From NCBI GenBank assembly GCA_905331475.1, contig CAJNYU010001437.1:108653-172652 (forward strand): 64,000 bases of DNA, written 5' to 3'. Of this stretch, positions 1-15,736 are shown piece by piece (positions within the stretch are counted from its first letter, which is position 1; the number at the start of each line of letters is the position of its first letter). Position numbers and translations under genes: made by a program. This DNA is from Rotaria socialis (Eukaryota > Rotifera > Eurotatoria > Philodinida > Philodinidae). Below the pieces are notes generated by a model, which was not told where the DNA came from, ran no database searches, and was given only the letters and a program-made list of their open reading frames with translations.

Positions 1-868
1 ATTTTAGTCCGTGTTGCCTCTAGTGTACTGTCTGTCATAAAAAAAAAAGTTCTTTTTTTATGGCCGGTTTCCAAGGAGATCGGTCCTTTTAGTGATTGGT
101 AATAGTTTTAGAAAACAAAATAATATCTCTAAACGATTTTATGTATTCATCAGAGACATACAGTGATATGAGTGGTTGTTGTTGTTTTTTTTAAGTGAAA
201 ATTCATTAAAAGTCAAAGTTCGATCGTTTTAGAAATACGCCATAGACACGAACTCTATTTGTAATAAACTTGTTTTGATGAATCTATACTAAGTTTAATC
301 ATGAAAGAGAAGACTATTATGGTGTGAGTAAGAAGCAAACTAAAGATATTTCAACAATTATGCAAAATACCTGTACGTATGCATGCTATTATCATATTCG
401 GGAGAAAGAACACTCAAGATTTTTCAGTAATCTGGTGAATATGATAAATCATAGAATTTAATTAGTTTATCAGTCAAGAAAACAAGCAATTCAAATGGTA
501 GAGAAGATAGTTTATCAAATTCAAGCGATAAAAATACCAATTCGGACTGAATTTTGACGAGGAAATGCTAAAACATAATATTTGCTTTTATAGAAAACAA
601 GATAATAATTCAGTTCAAACCACACAGAAAGCAAAGTAAAAGAATGCCATTCGTCAAGCGATACGGTAGCAAAGGTACCGACCTGGCATTTGATGTATTG
701 CCATTGATCGAGCTCGCGCAACGTTCGGGCGAATAGTCGGGAGAAAGACAGAAGCTAATGATATACATACATACACATATACATATATATATATTTATAA
801 TTATATGCAATAACTGAGATTATCTATTTCTATCTATAATATTCTCAATTGTTATTTAATTCTTCGAT
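1..868. other. intergenic, AT-rich; possible 3' exon of PPP1R42
   Basis: Mostly AT-rich with no convincing complete gene. One point stands out: the last called PPP1R42 codons run straight into a consensus donor (GTAAGT at the stop). A downstream stretch read on the minus strand, from about 768 to a stop at 654-656, is more GC-rich and stays open in the phase the donor would need. It may be a small extra 3' exon. An (AT)n tract lies near 775-800. Confidence 0.4.
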
Positions 869-1849
869 TTACTTACTACCATTGTTTGTATAATCTCCGG
901 ATCCCTCGTAAAGATCTGCTTTTGATTTTTCTCTTATTTGTTGAGCCTCACGTGAAGCTTTCCAGCTCATTAAAAATTGTCGAGAATTATCTGTGATTTG
1001 TTTTCCATCAAGCATTTCTATGAATTCATTTAATAGAAAAATAATTATATGCCCGAAAAATTCCATTTTACCTAATGCTGTTGATACAACAATCAATCGT
1101 TCGCGATAACGTGCTTTTGTACACATTGGATTTCGACTTGTATCAAGTCGTTTTAAACGTGGCCATACACTCAAAAGTTGAATGAGTTCACGAAGATTTT
1201 CTAAATTATTATTGCTGGCTGTTAATTCTTCTAATTTTTCTAAACAACTCAATTCTACTAATGAATCTAGATTATTGCCACTAACATTTATATTTTCTAA
1301 AAATAGAGAGTCGTTTGTGTACTTTTTCTTTTGATTTTAAAAATATTTTACCAAGAACTCTTGCTAAACATTGTAAAGTTCGTGGATCGAAAACAAGTTT
1401 TTCACCTTCGGGTAAACGTTGATTTTCAATGTAAATTTCTTTTAGATTCATACATCTATCAAGACCTTCAATAACTTGAATTTGATTACCGCCAAGATAT
1501 AATTTTTGTAATTTAGGGCAACCATCGAAATGTTCAAGTTTTTGTAAACGATTATTTTGTAAGTAGAGATGTGTTAAATTTTCAGCGAAATTAAAATTTT
1601 CAAGTTTACTCAATGTATTATCATAAAGGTAGATCACTGTTAGTTGACGACAAGGCGGGATAGGATCCTAAAGAATATATAAGTATATGAGAAGTACACC
1701 TTAAAAATCATTACAATGGAATCGATGCCTCGATTTTGAAATGGTAAATGTGTGAGACGTGAAAGATAATGTTCAACAGATTCGTCAGCACGTCGTTTAT
1801 TATGACCAAGTGCTTGTTTAGCAATGAGATCAGCTGTTAACTTCACCAT
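869..1849 (-). CDS. PPP1R42: Protein phosphatase 1 regulatory subunit 42 (leucine-rich repeat protein)
   Basis: Four exons on the minus strand: 1715-1849, 1352-1667, 1072-1296 and 869-1017. They total 825 bp (274 aa), all with GT-AG introns of 47-55 bp. The start is MVKLTADLIA. The protein carries SDS22-like leucine-rich repeats of the form LTHLYLQNN and LQKLYLGGN. It also has the blocks IENQRLPEGEKLVFDPRTL and RQFLMSWKASR, which match the vertebrate PPP1R42/LRRC67 family closely in order and spacing. Family members bind PP1 catalytic subunits and associate with centrosomes and microtubules; that role is from family knowledge. Human PPP1R42 has a longer tail, so an extra 3' exon reaching to about 654 is possible. 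Confidence 0.9.
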
Positions 1850-3136
1850 TATTGATATTGTTCAATATGAAAAAAAAAGAAGGAACAAGTTGCAAAAAGA
1901 ATAGAAAAGAAAGAAAAATTGGCATAAGGTGTTTTTTATCTGTCTGTTGCGCGGCAACGGCCCTCAAATAAACTTATAGTTGGTTGAAAATGGAGTATGG
2001 TGAGAAACTAGGATTTATTCTTCTTCTTCTTCGGTGAAGCAAAGCTCGTTTTTTGGTTAATCATATCTTGAACAATAAACGAACTTCTATGAATACAGAT
2101 TAATACTACAACAAGATCTAAACGTTATAAATGAAATTCATTTCGAAAAAAAACTTAAACAGATTTTTATTTCATGGAAAATATTCAAGACTTTTCTCAA
2201 ATGTAAATCCAGGTACATCCTCATAAAAAGAACTATATCAATCATATCATTATTTCAAATGCCCCGTGTAAAACATATCGGAGTCAATTTTGTATTGTTT
2301 GCTGTATTTGTATAGAATCTCGAGTGTTTTCCGTTTTTGGCACAGTTGGATAGAACAACAATTACTCTATTCAGTTTCGTCGAATCATGAAAGTATATTT
2401 TTCCAAAAACTGGCACGAATTTGGTTCTTCATGTGTATACCAAATATGTGCTGTTTGATTGCAATTAATTGTTTTTTGTCGTTTGAAACCATTTTCACTA
2501 TTACTAAAACATTAGTGGTTCTCGGATTTTATCAAATATTTGGACAAGATATAAAATAAAGGCTACTTAGTTTGATAGAGTAAGTGGTGATCTATCCAGG
2601 GCTGCTATTTCTCATTTTTCAAATGTGGTTTTTGAAAGTCCAAATAGGGTGCATTTGGGGTACATTGTCTGCCTCCTAAAATAGATGATTTAATTGAGAA
2701 AACCGATCAAATAAATACCACCATTAGAAATAGAAAAGCTGTTAGCGTAATCCCTCTGGGATTAAAAATGTGAAATACGACACAATCACTGCAGAAAATT
2801 ACGTAGAGATGGTGTATTAAAGGAAGTTCTTTGTAGATTTGGTGAGACAAGTCGTTTGGCGCTACCAGTGACGATTTGCACTAGGCTGGAATAGCGTCTC
2901 TGATGGACTGTGCTTGATCTGAAGATAGTCTGTCACGTTGTATGATGGCCTCTGAAGATCTTGTGTAACAGTCTGTGATGGGCGCTCAATTCATATGCTA
3001 TTAATTAGCCAATTAATTAAAGCATATGCCAAAAATCTGTAGTCATTTCTGAAGACCCTCTGTCGCGTTCTGTGATGGGAAAATTGCCTGTCGGTAACGA
3101 TCTGTGTGTGTGGGGGGGCGGGGGCAAATTTCTACT
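1850..3136. other. intergenic; no gene seen, short repeat cluster at 2915-3085
   Basis: I see no supported gene. The only long ORF (2290-2559, plus) lacks an ATG at its start, has no recognisable motif and is rich in Phe, Ile and Leu, as chance AT-rich ORFs are. The 2850-3130 part is compositionally different and holds the repeat cluster annotated separately. Confidence 0.5.
2915..3085. repeat. three diverged ~32-bp repeats around a hairpin
   Basis: The start TCTGAAGA and end TGTGATGG (or TATGATGG) recur in three ~32-bp units beginning near 2919, 2951 and 3050. Between units two and three, at 2992-3028, lies an inverted repeat: CATATGCT, then AT-rich stem, then AGCATATG. No coding potential is visible. 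This may be an old non-autonomous element or an insertion scar. Confidence 0.5.
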
Positions 3137-3474
3137 CTAAACACCAACACTCCTTTCAGGTCTTGTTTCACAAAAGTCTGATTTACATATAGAACAATGA
3201 GCAAAATATTTATTAATTCGACATTCTCTGAGAAATGCTATATATTTAGGATCTTTCAACCAGCTTTGGTTGAACATACAACGCCTTTTTGACTTTGATG
3301 AACATTTTTTTCTTTGATATTAGTAGTTGGCTTGTCTCGGAAACTGGGAAATTTTTCACTTGTTGTTGCTTCTGAATCGTCAGAAATTTCAGCTTCATAA
3401 TCTTTGTTCAATGCCATGCGAAAATTATCAATGAAACCAAATACATTGAAGGGAAAGTCTAAAACTCGATTCAT
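3137..3474 (-). pseudogene. broken BED-like zinc-finger gene fragment
   Basis: An ATG at 3474 opens a 72-aa acidic frame. In a second frame the text continues as RRCMFNQSWLKDPKY, then HCSICKSDF. This resembles a BED-type zinc finger (W-L-x-D at the front, C-x2-C afterwards) as found in hAT-transposase-derived and ZMYM-like proteins. Joining the frames needs a one-base shift at the A-run near 3300. After the C-x2-C the frame soon stops at 3137-3139, without the His pair a BED finger should have. I read it as a truncated, frame-shifted fragment, though an unseen splice could also explain the frame change. The family assignment is tentative. Confidence 0.4.
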
Positions 3475-4224
3475 TTTTGAGACAATATGTATTTATCAAA
3501 CTTAATTGAAAAAAGTAATGAAACGATGGGAAAGGAGAAAAGGAAAAAATTCAATAAAATTTATTTCATTATTCATAGTGAAAACAGTATGTAAACCGAA
3601 TAATTAAAGACGAAATTAAACGAAATGGGTGCTAATATCTATTGGCCAATTATTTACCAGCACATTTTATTATGCATTTCTTTATGAAAATGAGAAAAGT
3701 CTAGAAGAAGATAGGTTATTTTCATTAGAAGATTTGTCGTAGACTCAAAAGTCTAAATGGGGCACAGTTGGCATCCCAGGGTCTATACGAAAATATGAAA
3801 ATAAAAAGTCGCGGTTGTTTTGCACAAATACAATGAACTATATATACGAAAAACTGTCAAAAATAACGTAATCAAGCGGTAGATGGAACACACGTGTTCT
3901 TAATGTGTTCATCTTTTTCGTATACCTCGATTATTTATCTCTCGATTGAATATATTTGTCGTTCGTGTTCAGTCGTTTTTTATTTCTCTCTAACACATGT
4001 TTAGTTCAACCGTTGTCTTCATTATAGATGCTAATAAATTCGGTCAATAAAACTACCAAATACGATCATATTCCTCCGATTAAAAATAATTTATCCGAAC
4101 AAATAAAAATTTATCAAACTTCTATACAAAACAAACAAACAAACTTAACTAAACCAAATACATTATCAATGTAGAAATACAAAATCATTCATCAATTCAT
4201 TTCTTGAATTGTTCTATATTTAGA
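3475..4224. other. intergenic upstream of the helicase gene
   Basis: AT-rich, no ORF worth calling. It presumably holds the promoter and 5' UTR of the helicase; a candidate splice acceptor lies immediately before the ATG at 4225. Confidence 0.5.
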
Positions 4225-8042
<3,818 letters not shown>

Positions 8043-8883
8043 TTATATTTGTTTTATTTTCTGTTTTTCTTTGTATAGTTAGAATATTTTAATATTTATC
8101 ATAACTATTTTTCTTTATTTTGTTGACATTGCTTTGTTTTGTGTATGATATTCTAAAATGATTGATGTATAAATAAAATAACAGATGAATCGAATTCAGT
8201 TAAAAACACGATGGACGACTCTCATTTAAGGACGAAATGATGGATTTTTTTACTCTCAGAGATTCGTGATGTTGGAAATTCACCATTTTCTCTTGTTGAA
8301 TTCAGCACACTTAAAACGGATGATTCTGAAATGGATCTAGTTATCTCACCAGACAAATCTTAAAACTATCAAAAATAAGTATCTGAGCGAAAATAATAAT
8401 GGTTAGCTCTTTTGATGCCCTTTATTTAGAGATTTCGGGATATATGACACTAAAGTACATGTTATGACTAAAACTGTTCCATCTAATGGAATAATTTTTT
8501 TTTTTAAATAATTACTTTAATTTCTTCTAAAGTCTTTGAAAATATTAAGTACACAAACGTCCATGAAGGCAGAATGTATTTCATATAAAAGTATTGTATG
8601 TTCTTATATGAAGATTTTCTCTGAGATTCAACATCGATTATGGTAAACCATGGAGGCCTCGAGAAACTTTCAAAGTTGTTTACCCAATTCAGGGTGTGGG
8701 TGTGGGTGGGTGTAATCTCTTTATCATCGAATAACTACATCCACACCCTCAAGATAGGACCATTCCGAGCCACGTTTCGTTGTGCTTATGCAATTTTAAC
8801 ACAATTTACTCTTAATAGTTGCACTAGAATAGCTGTACAGTCTTTATTTCTATATTTTTGTCTTACATAGTTCCAAATTGTGA
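8043..8883. other. intergenic; contains a GTGTGGG hairpin
   Basis: Holds the 3' flank of the helicase gene and no other gene that I can support. The GTGTGGG foldback at 8691-8753 is listed separately. Confidence 0.5.
8691..8753. repeat. GTGTGGG foldback (copy A)
   Basis: The left arm reads AGGGTGTGGGTGTGGGTGGG. About 25 bp later the right arm reads CCACACCCTCAAG, the inverse complement of the same motif. Five further loci of this kind lie in the window (48439, 49566, 50982, 51337 and 61048). Confidence 0.7.
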
Positions 8884-8990
8884 ATTAAACTTCAAACAAA
8901 CAACTACGAAGACGATTATGTATACTCCTCGATCTGTGACCATTGGTGACTTTGACAATGATGGTTGACCAGATATTGTCGTGATAAATT

Positions 8991-9240
8991 CCCAGGTCGA
9001 ACAGTCCTGCCTGGAAATGGCCGGCTCCGGGTGGTTCCGTTGATTTTGTGAAAGTAGTATTCCGGTTGAAAAATTTTCGGATTTTTTCCGGTGATTTCTG
9101 ATCAATTCCTGCCGGAAAACGCCGGAATACTGCTTGCATGTTCCAGCGATTTGCCGTGTTTTTCTGCAGGATATGATGACTTTCCCGCATATTTCCTGGA
9201 GTATCCTACGGGCTCCGGTGGCCGGAATGTTCGCGCTGGG
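8991..9240. mobile_element. 250-bp MITE with CCCAG..CGAACA ends
   Basis: The insertion interrupts the VCBS frame inside an Asn-Tyr codon pair. Removing it and one copy of TT restores ...VVINYAADNIAVYYG, so both ends can be fixed. The terminal inverted repeats are CCCAGGTCGAACA and, inverted from the right end, CCCAGCGCGAACA (11 of 13 identical). The flanking duplication is TT (8989-8990 and 9241-9242). The interior is rich in CCGGAA/TTCCGG. There is no coding capacity, so it is non-autonomous. Confidence 0.7.
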
Positions 9241-11949
9241 TTATGCTGCTGACAATATAGCTGTCTATTACGGTTATGGTACGAACAGTTCAACACATTC
9301 ACTGACGTACTCGACGGGTTCTGGATCTGAGTCGTGCATGATCGCCGTTGGTCACTTCAACAACGATAATCGACTGGATATCGCTGTTGTGAATTTCGAT
9401 GCAAACGATATTATTGTACTTTTCGGATACGAAAATGGATCCTCCGCAAACCAAACAGCGTTTTCAATTGAATCATCCAGAGTTGTTTGGATTCAAGCGA
9501 CAGATCTCAAAAATGATTCAATAACAGATTTAGCCACTGCTAATTATGCTACACGTAGTGTTAGTGTCAGTGCTATTTTGGGATATGGTAATGGAACTTT
9601 TTCCAATCCAAGCACATACTCGACAAGATTTGATTCTTTTCCTTTCATGGTTGTTAGTGGAGATTTCAATGGGGACAAACGTATGGATCTTGCGATTGCC
9701 AATTTTGACACTAACAATGCCGGTATTATGCTTGAAAATGGTAAAGGTATTTTTGGAACTCAAAAGCAACTTTCAACTGGTTCTAATTCATATTCATACT
9801 CTATTGCCTTGAGTGATTTAAACAACGATTTCATCTTAGATATCGTCGTTGCTAACTATGAGAATAAAAGTATTGGCGTGTTTCTTGGGGAAAGGCAACG
9901 GAACATTTACAAATCAAATGGTCTATTTACTCAATAGTGCTTCTCCATATTCAATTGGTATTGGTGGCTTTAATAAGGACAACTCAATGGATGTCATTGC
10001 CACCAACAATGGTAGTAGCAATGTAGGTATACTTCTTGGATATGGAAATGGCTCGTTTGCAAGTTCGATAATGTATTTGACTGAATCTTCTTCTTCAATC
10101 TCCATCGCTATATGTGACTTAAATAAAGATAATCGTTTAGACATTGTTCTCATCAACAATGACACAAACAGGATAGATATTCTGCTCGGATATGATGAGG
10201 GCTTTCCAATGCAAACAGAATATGCAATTGGCAGTGATCCAAACTGTGGTGTGGTGCGTGATTTCAATAACGACACCGTAGTGGACATCGCGACAACTAA
10301 TCAGTATAGCAACGCTATAAGTATATTTCTCGGATATCGCACGGACCTTTTTCAACAAAAATTGACTCTTTCACTGGCAAAACTTCTTCCTCTTGTGCTA
10401 CTGGGGACTTTAATAACGATAGAATAGTGGATCGTTGTAGCTAATCTTGATGACAATACTGTTAGTATACTTTTCGGATTTGATAATGGTACTTTTGACA
10501 CACAATATATATGCAACCGACAATAAATCATCTTACTTAGCTGTTGGCGGTTTTAGCAACGACAGGCAACTTGATACTGTAGTCACTAATTCTGGTAACA
10601 GCACTGTCAGTGTACTTTTGGGATATAGTAATGATTCTTTTGTAAAGCATGCGACATATTCAGCTGGCACCCCTGCAAAACATTTAGCTGTTGGCAATTT
10701 CAACAAAGACAACCGAAATGACATCGTCGTCACTAATCCTGGTAAGAACACTATTAGTGTGCTTCTTGAATTTGGGAATGGCTACTTGGAAAACCGAGTA
10801 GCATATTCAACTGGCGCCTTTCCAATGTGTGTAGCCGTGGGTGATTTTAACAATGATACCTGTTTAGATATCGTTGTTGCCAATTACGATGACAATAGTG
10901 TGAGTGTACTGCTCGAATATGGTAATGGACCTTTTCAAAGTCAAACAACATTTCCAACTGGAGCGTATCCATATCATTTAGCTGTCGGTGACTTTAACAG
11001 TGATACACGGTCAGATGTGGTGATCGTAAATAATGAAGAGAGTACTGTTAGTGTTCTTCTTCGTTATGATAAAGGAGTCATGAAAAATGAAATTACGTTT
11101 GCACCTAGTGTTGGCGCACGCTTGAGAAGTGTTGCCGTTTTTTATTTCAACAAATATGAGATATTGTCGTTGCTAATGATGGTACTAACAGCATAGGTGT
11201 TCTTCTTGGCTATGGAAATGATAGTTTTGAAAAGCAGATGACATTTTCAACGGGTTTAAAGTCTCATCCTTACTCCGTAGCCCTTAATGACTTCAATCAA
11301 AACAAGCAATTAGATATCATAGTGGCCAATCAAGGCACTAAAAATCTTGTTACTTTACTGGGAAAGGGAAACGGAATGTTTGAAAATCAAGCAAGCCATG
11401 ATGCAAGTTTATATTTCGCTCCAGTGACTGTTGGTTTGGGCGAATTAAATAATGATGGGCATTCTGAAATTGTTTTTGCATATGATAATTGTGATTATAT
11501 AGATATACTTGTTCCATATGATACTGGAGCTTTTCCCCAACGCATGACATATATAACTGATACTTGACCAGAATCAGTCGCTGTTGGTGATTCTAATAAC
11601 AACCACCGACTGAATATCACTGTAACTACTACGTTTTATAATACTATATATATACTTCTTGGAAATGACAATGGCTCTTGTACAAGTCAAACATCATACT
11701 CGACACGGTTATTGACGATATCTGTAGCTGTCAGTGATTTTAACAACGATACCAGCTTAGATATTGCTCTCGCTAATCATGATAACAATATACAGTAAGC
11801 GTACTTCTCGGAATATGGCGATGGCTCATTTGCACTTCAAATGACATATTCAAGTGGTAGCACACCAATCACAGTAGCCACTGGTGATTTTAATAACGAC
11901 ACCCGACTGGATTTGATTATCACCAATGAGTATGGTTGTAGTGTAACTG

Positions 11950-12031
11950 CAGAGACTGGACAAGTACAAGTACAGCAAGTACAAGTGAAAATACTTGTTA
12001 CTTACTAATTGTACTCAGTATCCAGTCTCTG
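11950..12031. mobile_element. 82-bp hAT-like miniature element
   Basis: Perfect 11-bp terminal inverted repeats (CAGAGACTGGA and TCCAGTCTCTG) are flanked by near-identical 8-bp duplications, TGTAACTG at 11942-11949 and TGTAAGTG at 12032-12039. An 8-bp duplication and a CAG-starting terminus fit hAT transposons. Insertion plus duplication add 90 bp, which keeps the VCBS frame but introduces an in-frame stop (TAA). Excising it restores CSVSVILGYSN, a normal VCBS repeat. Confidence 0.75.
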
Positions 12032-12664
12032 TGTAAGTGTAATTCTAGGATATAGCAATCAAGCATTTGTTAAAGAAAATACGCTCATAACTGGTAATGT
12101 ATCTCGACCTAGATCATTTGCTATTGCAGATTTCAACAATGATAATCAAATGGATATCGCAGTTGTCAATTTGGGAACAAACAACATAGATATTTTTCTT
12201 AGAAATGGCAATCATTTTTTTACTAGTCAAAAGAAGTTGTTAACTGGCTCTAGTCCCATCGCTGTTGCAGTTGATGATTTCAACAGTGACAACATTCTTG
12301 ATATTGTTGTTGCTAATTATGATAGTGGTAATGTTGGTGTATTTCTTGGGTGCGGCAGTGGTTCTTTTTTAAGTCAAAAGACATTTCCGATTGGTTCCCA
12401 ATCACGTCCAAAAGCAGTTGCAGTCGAAGACTTTAATAATGGCACATTCGTCGACATTATCGTTGCTAATTATGGCATGAACAACATGGATATATTGTTC
12501 GGATATGACAATGGATCATTCATAGATGTGAAGTTATTTTCGATGCGTTATGAATCTCTTCCTTTTTTCGTTTCCGTTGGTAATTTTAATGGTGACAGAA
12601 AACTGGATTTTGCAGTCGCCAACAAAGGTTCGGGCAGTTCAGAAATTTTCTTACAGGCTTGTTA

Positions 12665-13801
12665 ATTTTTCAACTACGACCAGGAGCTGTTTTTGTTGTT
12701 TTATTCATTGTTATCGATATCTATTAAGTAACACTATTAATTATTGTAAATTATTTTCTCTTTATTTCTCGATTTGTATGTTCAAATAAACTGCGCCTAT
12801 AAACGGTTAATATCAATAAAAAGATGAAGCCTTTTGAATGATTATCGATGAAACTGATAGATTCAATCTATTGGTTCCTATTCCAGTTCGTCAATAATCA
12901 GACAAGTCTAAAATTAGTTAAAATAATTCAATATATGCAGAGTTTGTGTTGTCAACTCATTTCCGGTTATCTATTAAAATATTTAACAATTTACCACAAA
13001 GAACATCACATTTTGATGTTCGACACTAAAAAAATATTATCTGCAAACGAAAATCGAATGAATATGTTGGCATGTTTGCTGGTTTGTTACAACTGATAAT
13101 AATTACTATCTGTTGAATTGAAACTAATAGCATCATTTGAAATCAACGTAAAAAGATAATCGGACTAACATTAAGTACTTCAAGCAAAACCAAACTTTCC
13201 AAAGTACTTACAATTTTTGCGAAGTACCGTGTTTTGTACTTCACAGATAAAAACAAATTATCTTAAGGATACTTTGTAAAATAAAACTACACTTCGTTAA
13301 TTTCTCATCATACTGTCAAAAGTCACTCGTCTTCCACTTATGTGTGTATATCATGCTTGAATTGTAGATGTATCAAAAGACGTTTTGTTTCATTCGTTGA
13401 TTCAAACCGATTTTATCATCAATATTTCAATTGACAGAAAATTATTCTTTTTTTATTAGTTTCTCAAAACAATTTTAAGCAGTGGTACTTTACTCTAAAA
13501 CATAAAGTACTAATAGATAATTGATAATAAATAGATAAAGAGTATCCATTTTTACTCTATTTTAGGCTCCTGTTTGTTCGGAAACGCTGCCGTATCGATT
13601 TGTTTATATAAACTTTTTTATTCCAATTGCATTCATCGACTAGCGACATCCAAATAAGAATGAACTTTTTCTAAAAACTAGCTGGTACATATTACTATGC
13701 AAATATCATAAGAAATAATTAAAGTGAGAAAATATTTTCATACTATGATTGGTTAAATTGATCACAAGCTGATGAGGATATTAACCGATTATTCATTCTG
13801 A

Positions 13802-13834
<33 letters not shown>

Positions 13835-14014
13835 GGTCATTGATTGATTGTTATTTCTAGAATGAATTTATTCTCTTTCTTTCTGTCATTCGCTCGCTCG
13901 GCGAATATCATCATCATCATCATCATGGTCGTTAGATGTGTTCCATAAAGTCCAAATTCTATCTATTTTGTTCTTATACTGAATACCATCTGTATTTCTT
14001 TCAGACAAAAAAGT
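12665..14014. other. intergenic; (AT)n microsatellite at 13801-13836
   Basis: No supported gene. An 82-codon plus-strand ORF at 12848-13096 begins with ATG but shows no motif or codon pattern I can defend. The (AT)n run and a short CAT repeat near 13910 precede the Rho GTPase gene, whose promoter and 5' UTR must lie here. Confidence 0.5.
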
Positions 14015-15487
<1,473 letters not shown>

Positions 15488-15736
15488 AGAAATATTAATT
15501 GTTATTCTTATTCCTTTAATGGAGCTTGAAAAAAGACCCGGGACAATTTTCTACTTTTGTTTTTTTTTGGTGTTCTATATTCGATAAACATCGTTCTCTC
15601 TTTTTTTTTCTTCTGTATAATTATTCTTTATCTGGTCGATTCTGTTTCTAAATTTATTCATACAAAGAAAAAGAGAAAAAAAATCATGGTTTTACATTAA
15701 CAACAATGTGTATTGATGGATGAAAATCGATCGTTT

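Larger units (their letters stand above)
8884..12664 (+). pseudogene. decayed VCBS/FG-GAP repeat protein gene
   Basis: A long run of roughly 55-60-residue repeats of the form VAVGDFNNDxxLDIVVANY..NNVSVLLGYGNGSF, typical of FG-GAP/VCBS beta-propeller repeats with Ca-binding DxNxD loops. The reading frame is broken many times: TGA at 8966-8968; an element inserted at 8991-9240; a +1 G in the GGGG run near 9888; frame changes near 10360, 10433 (two bases lost in GTGGATCGTT), 10505 and 11150; a TGA at about 11566; a shift near 11790; and an inserted element at 11950-12031. The last intact stretch, 12009-12664, ends in a normal stop. No signal peptide or N-terminus is seen. VCBS proteins form large families in bdelloids and bacteria; a bacterial origin is possible but not shown here. 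Confidence 0.85.

Noticed and set aside
2290-2559. 89-codon ORF on the plus strand
   Set aside because: Low-complexity hydrophobic translation, no ATG at the ORF start, no neighbouring exon or motif.
8691-8753. True telomere or chromosome end
   Set aside because: Tracts are only two or three units long, inverted, and surrounded by normal genes on both sides.
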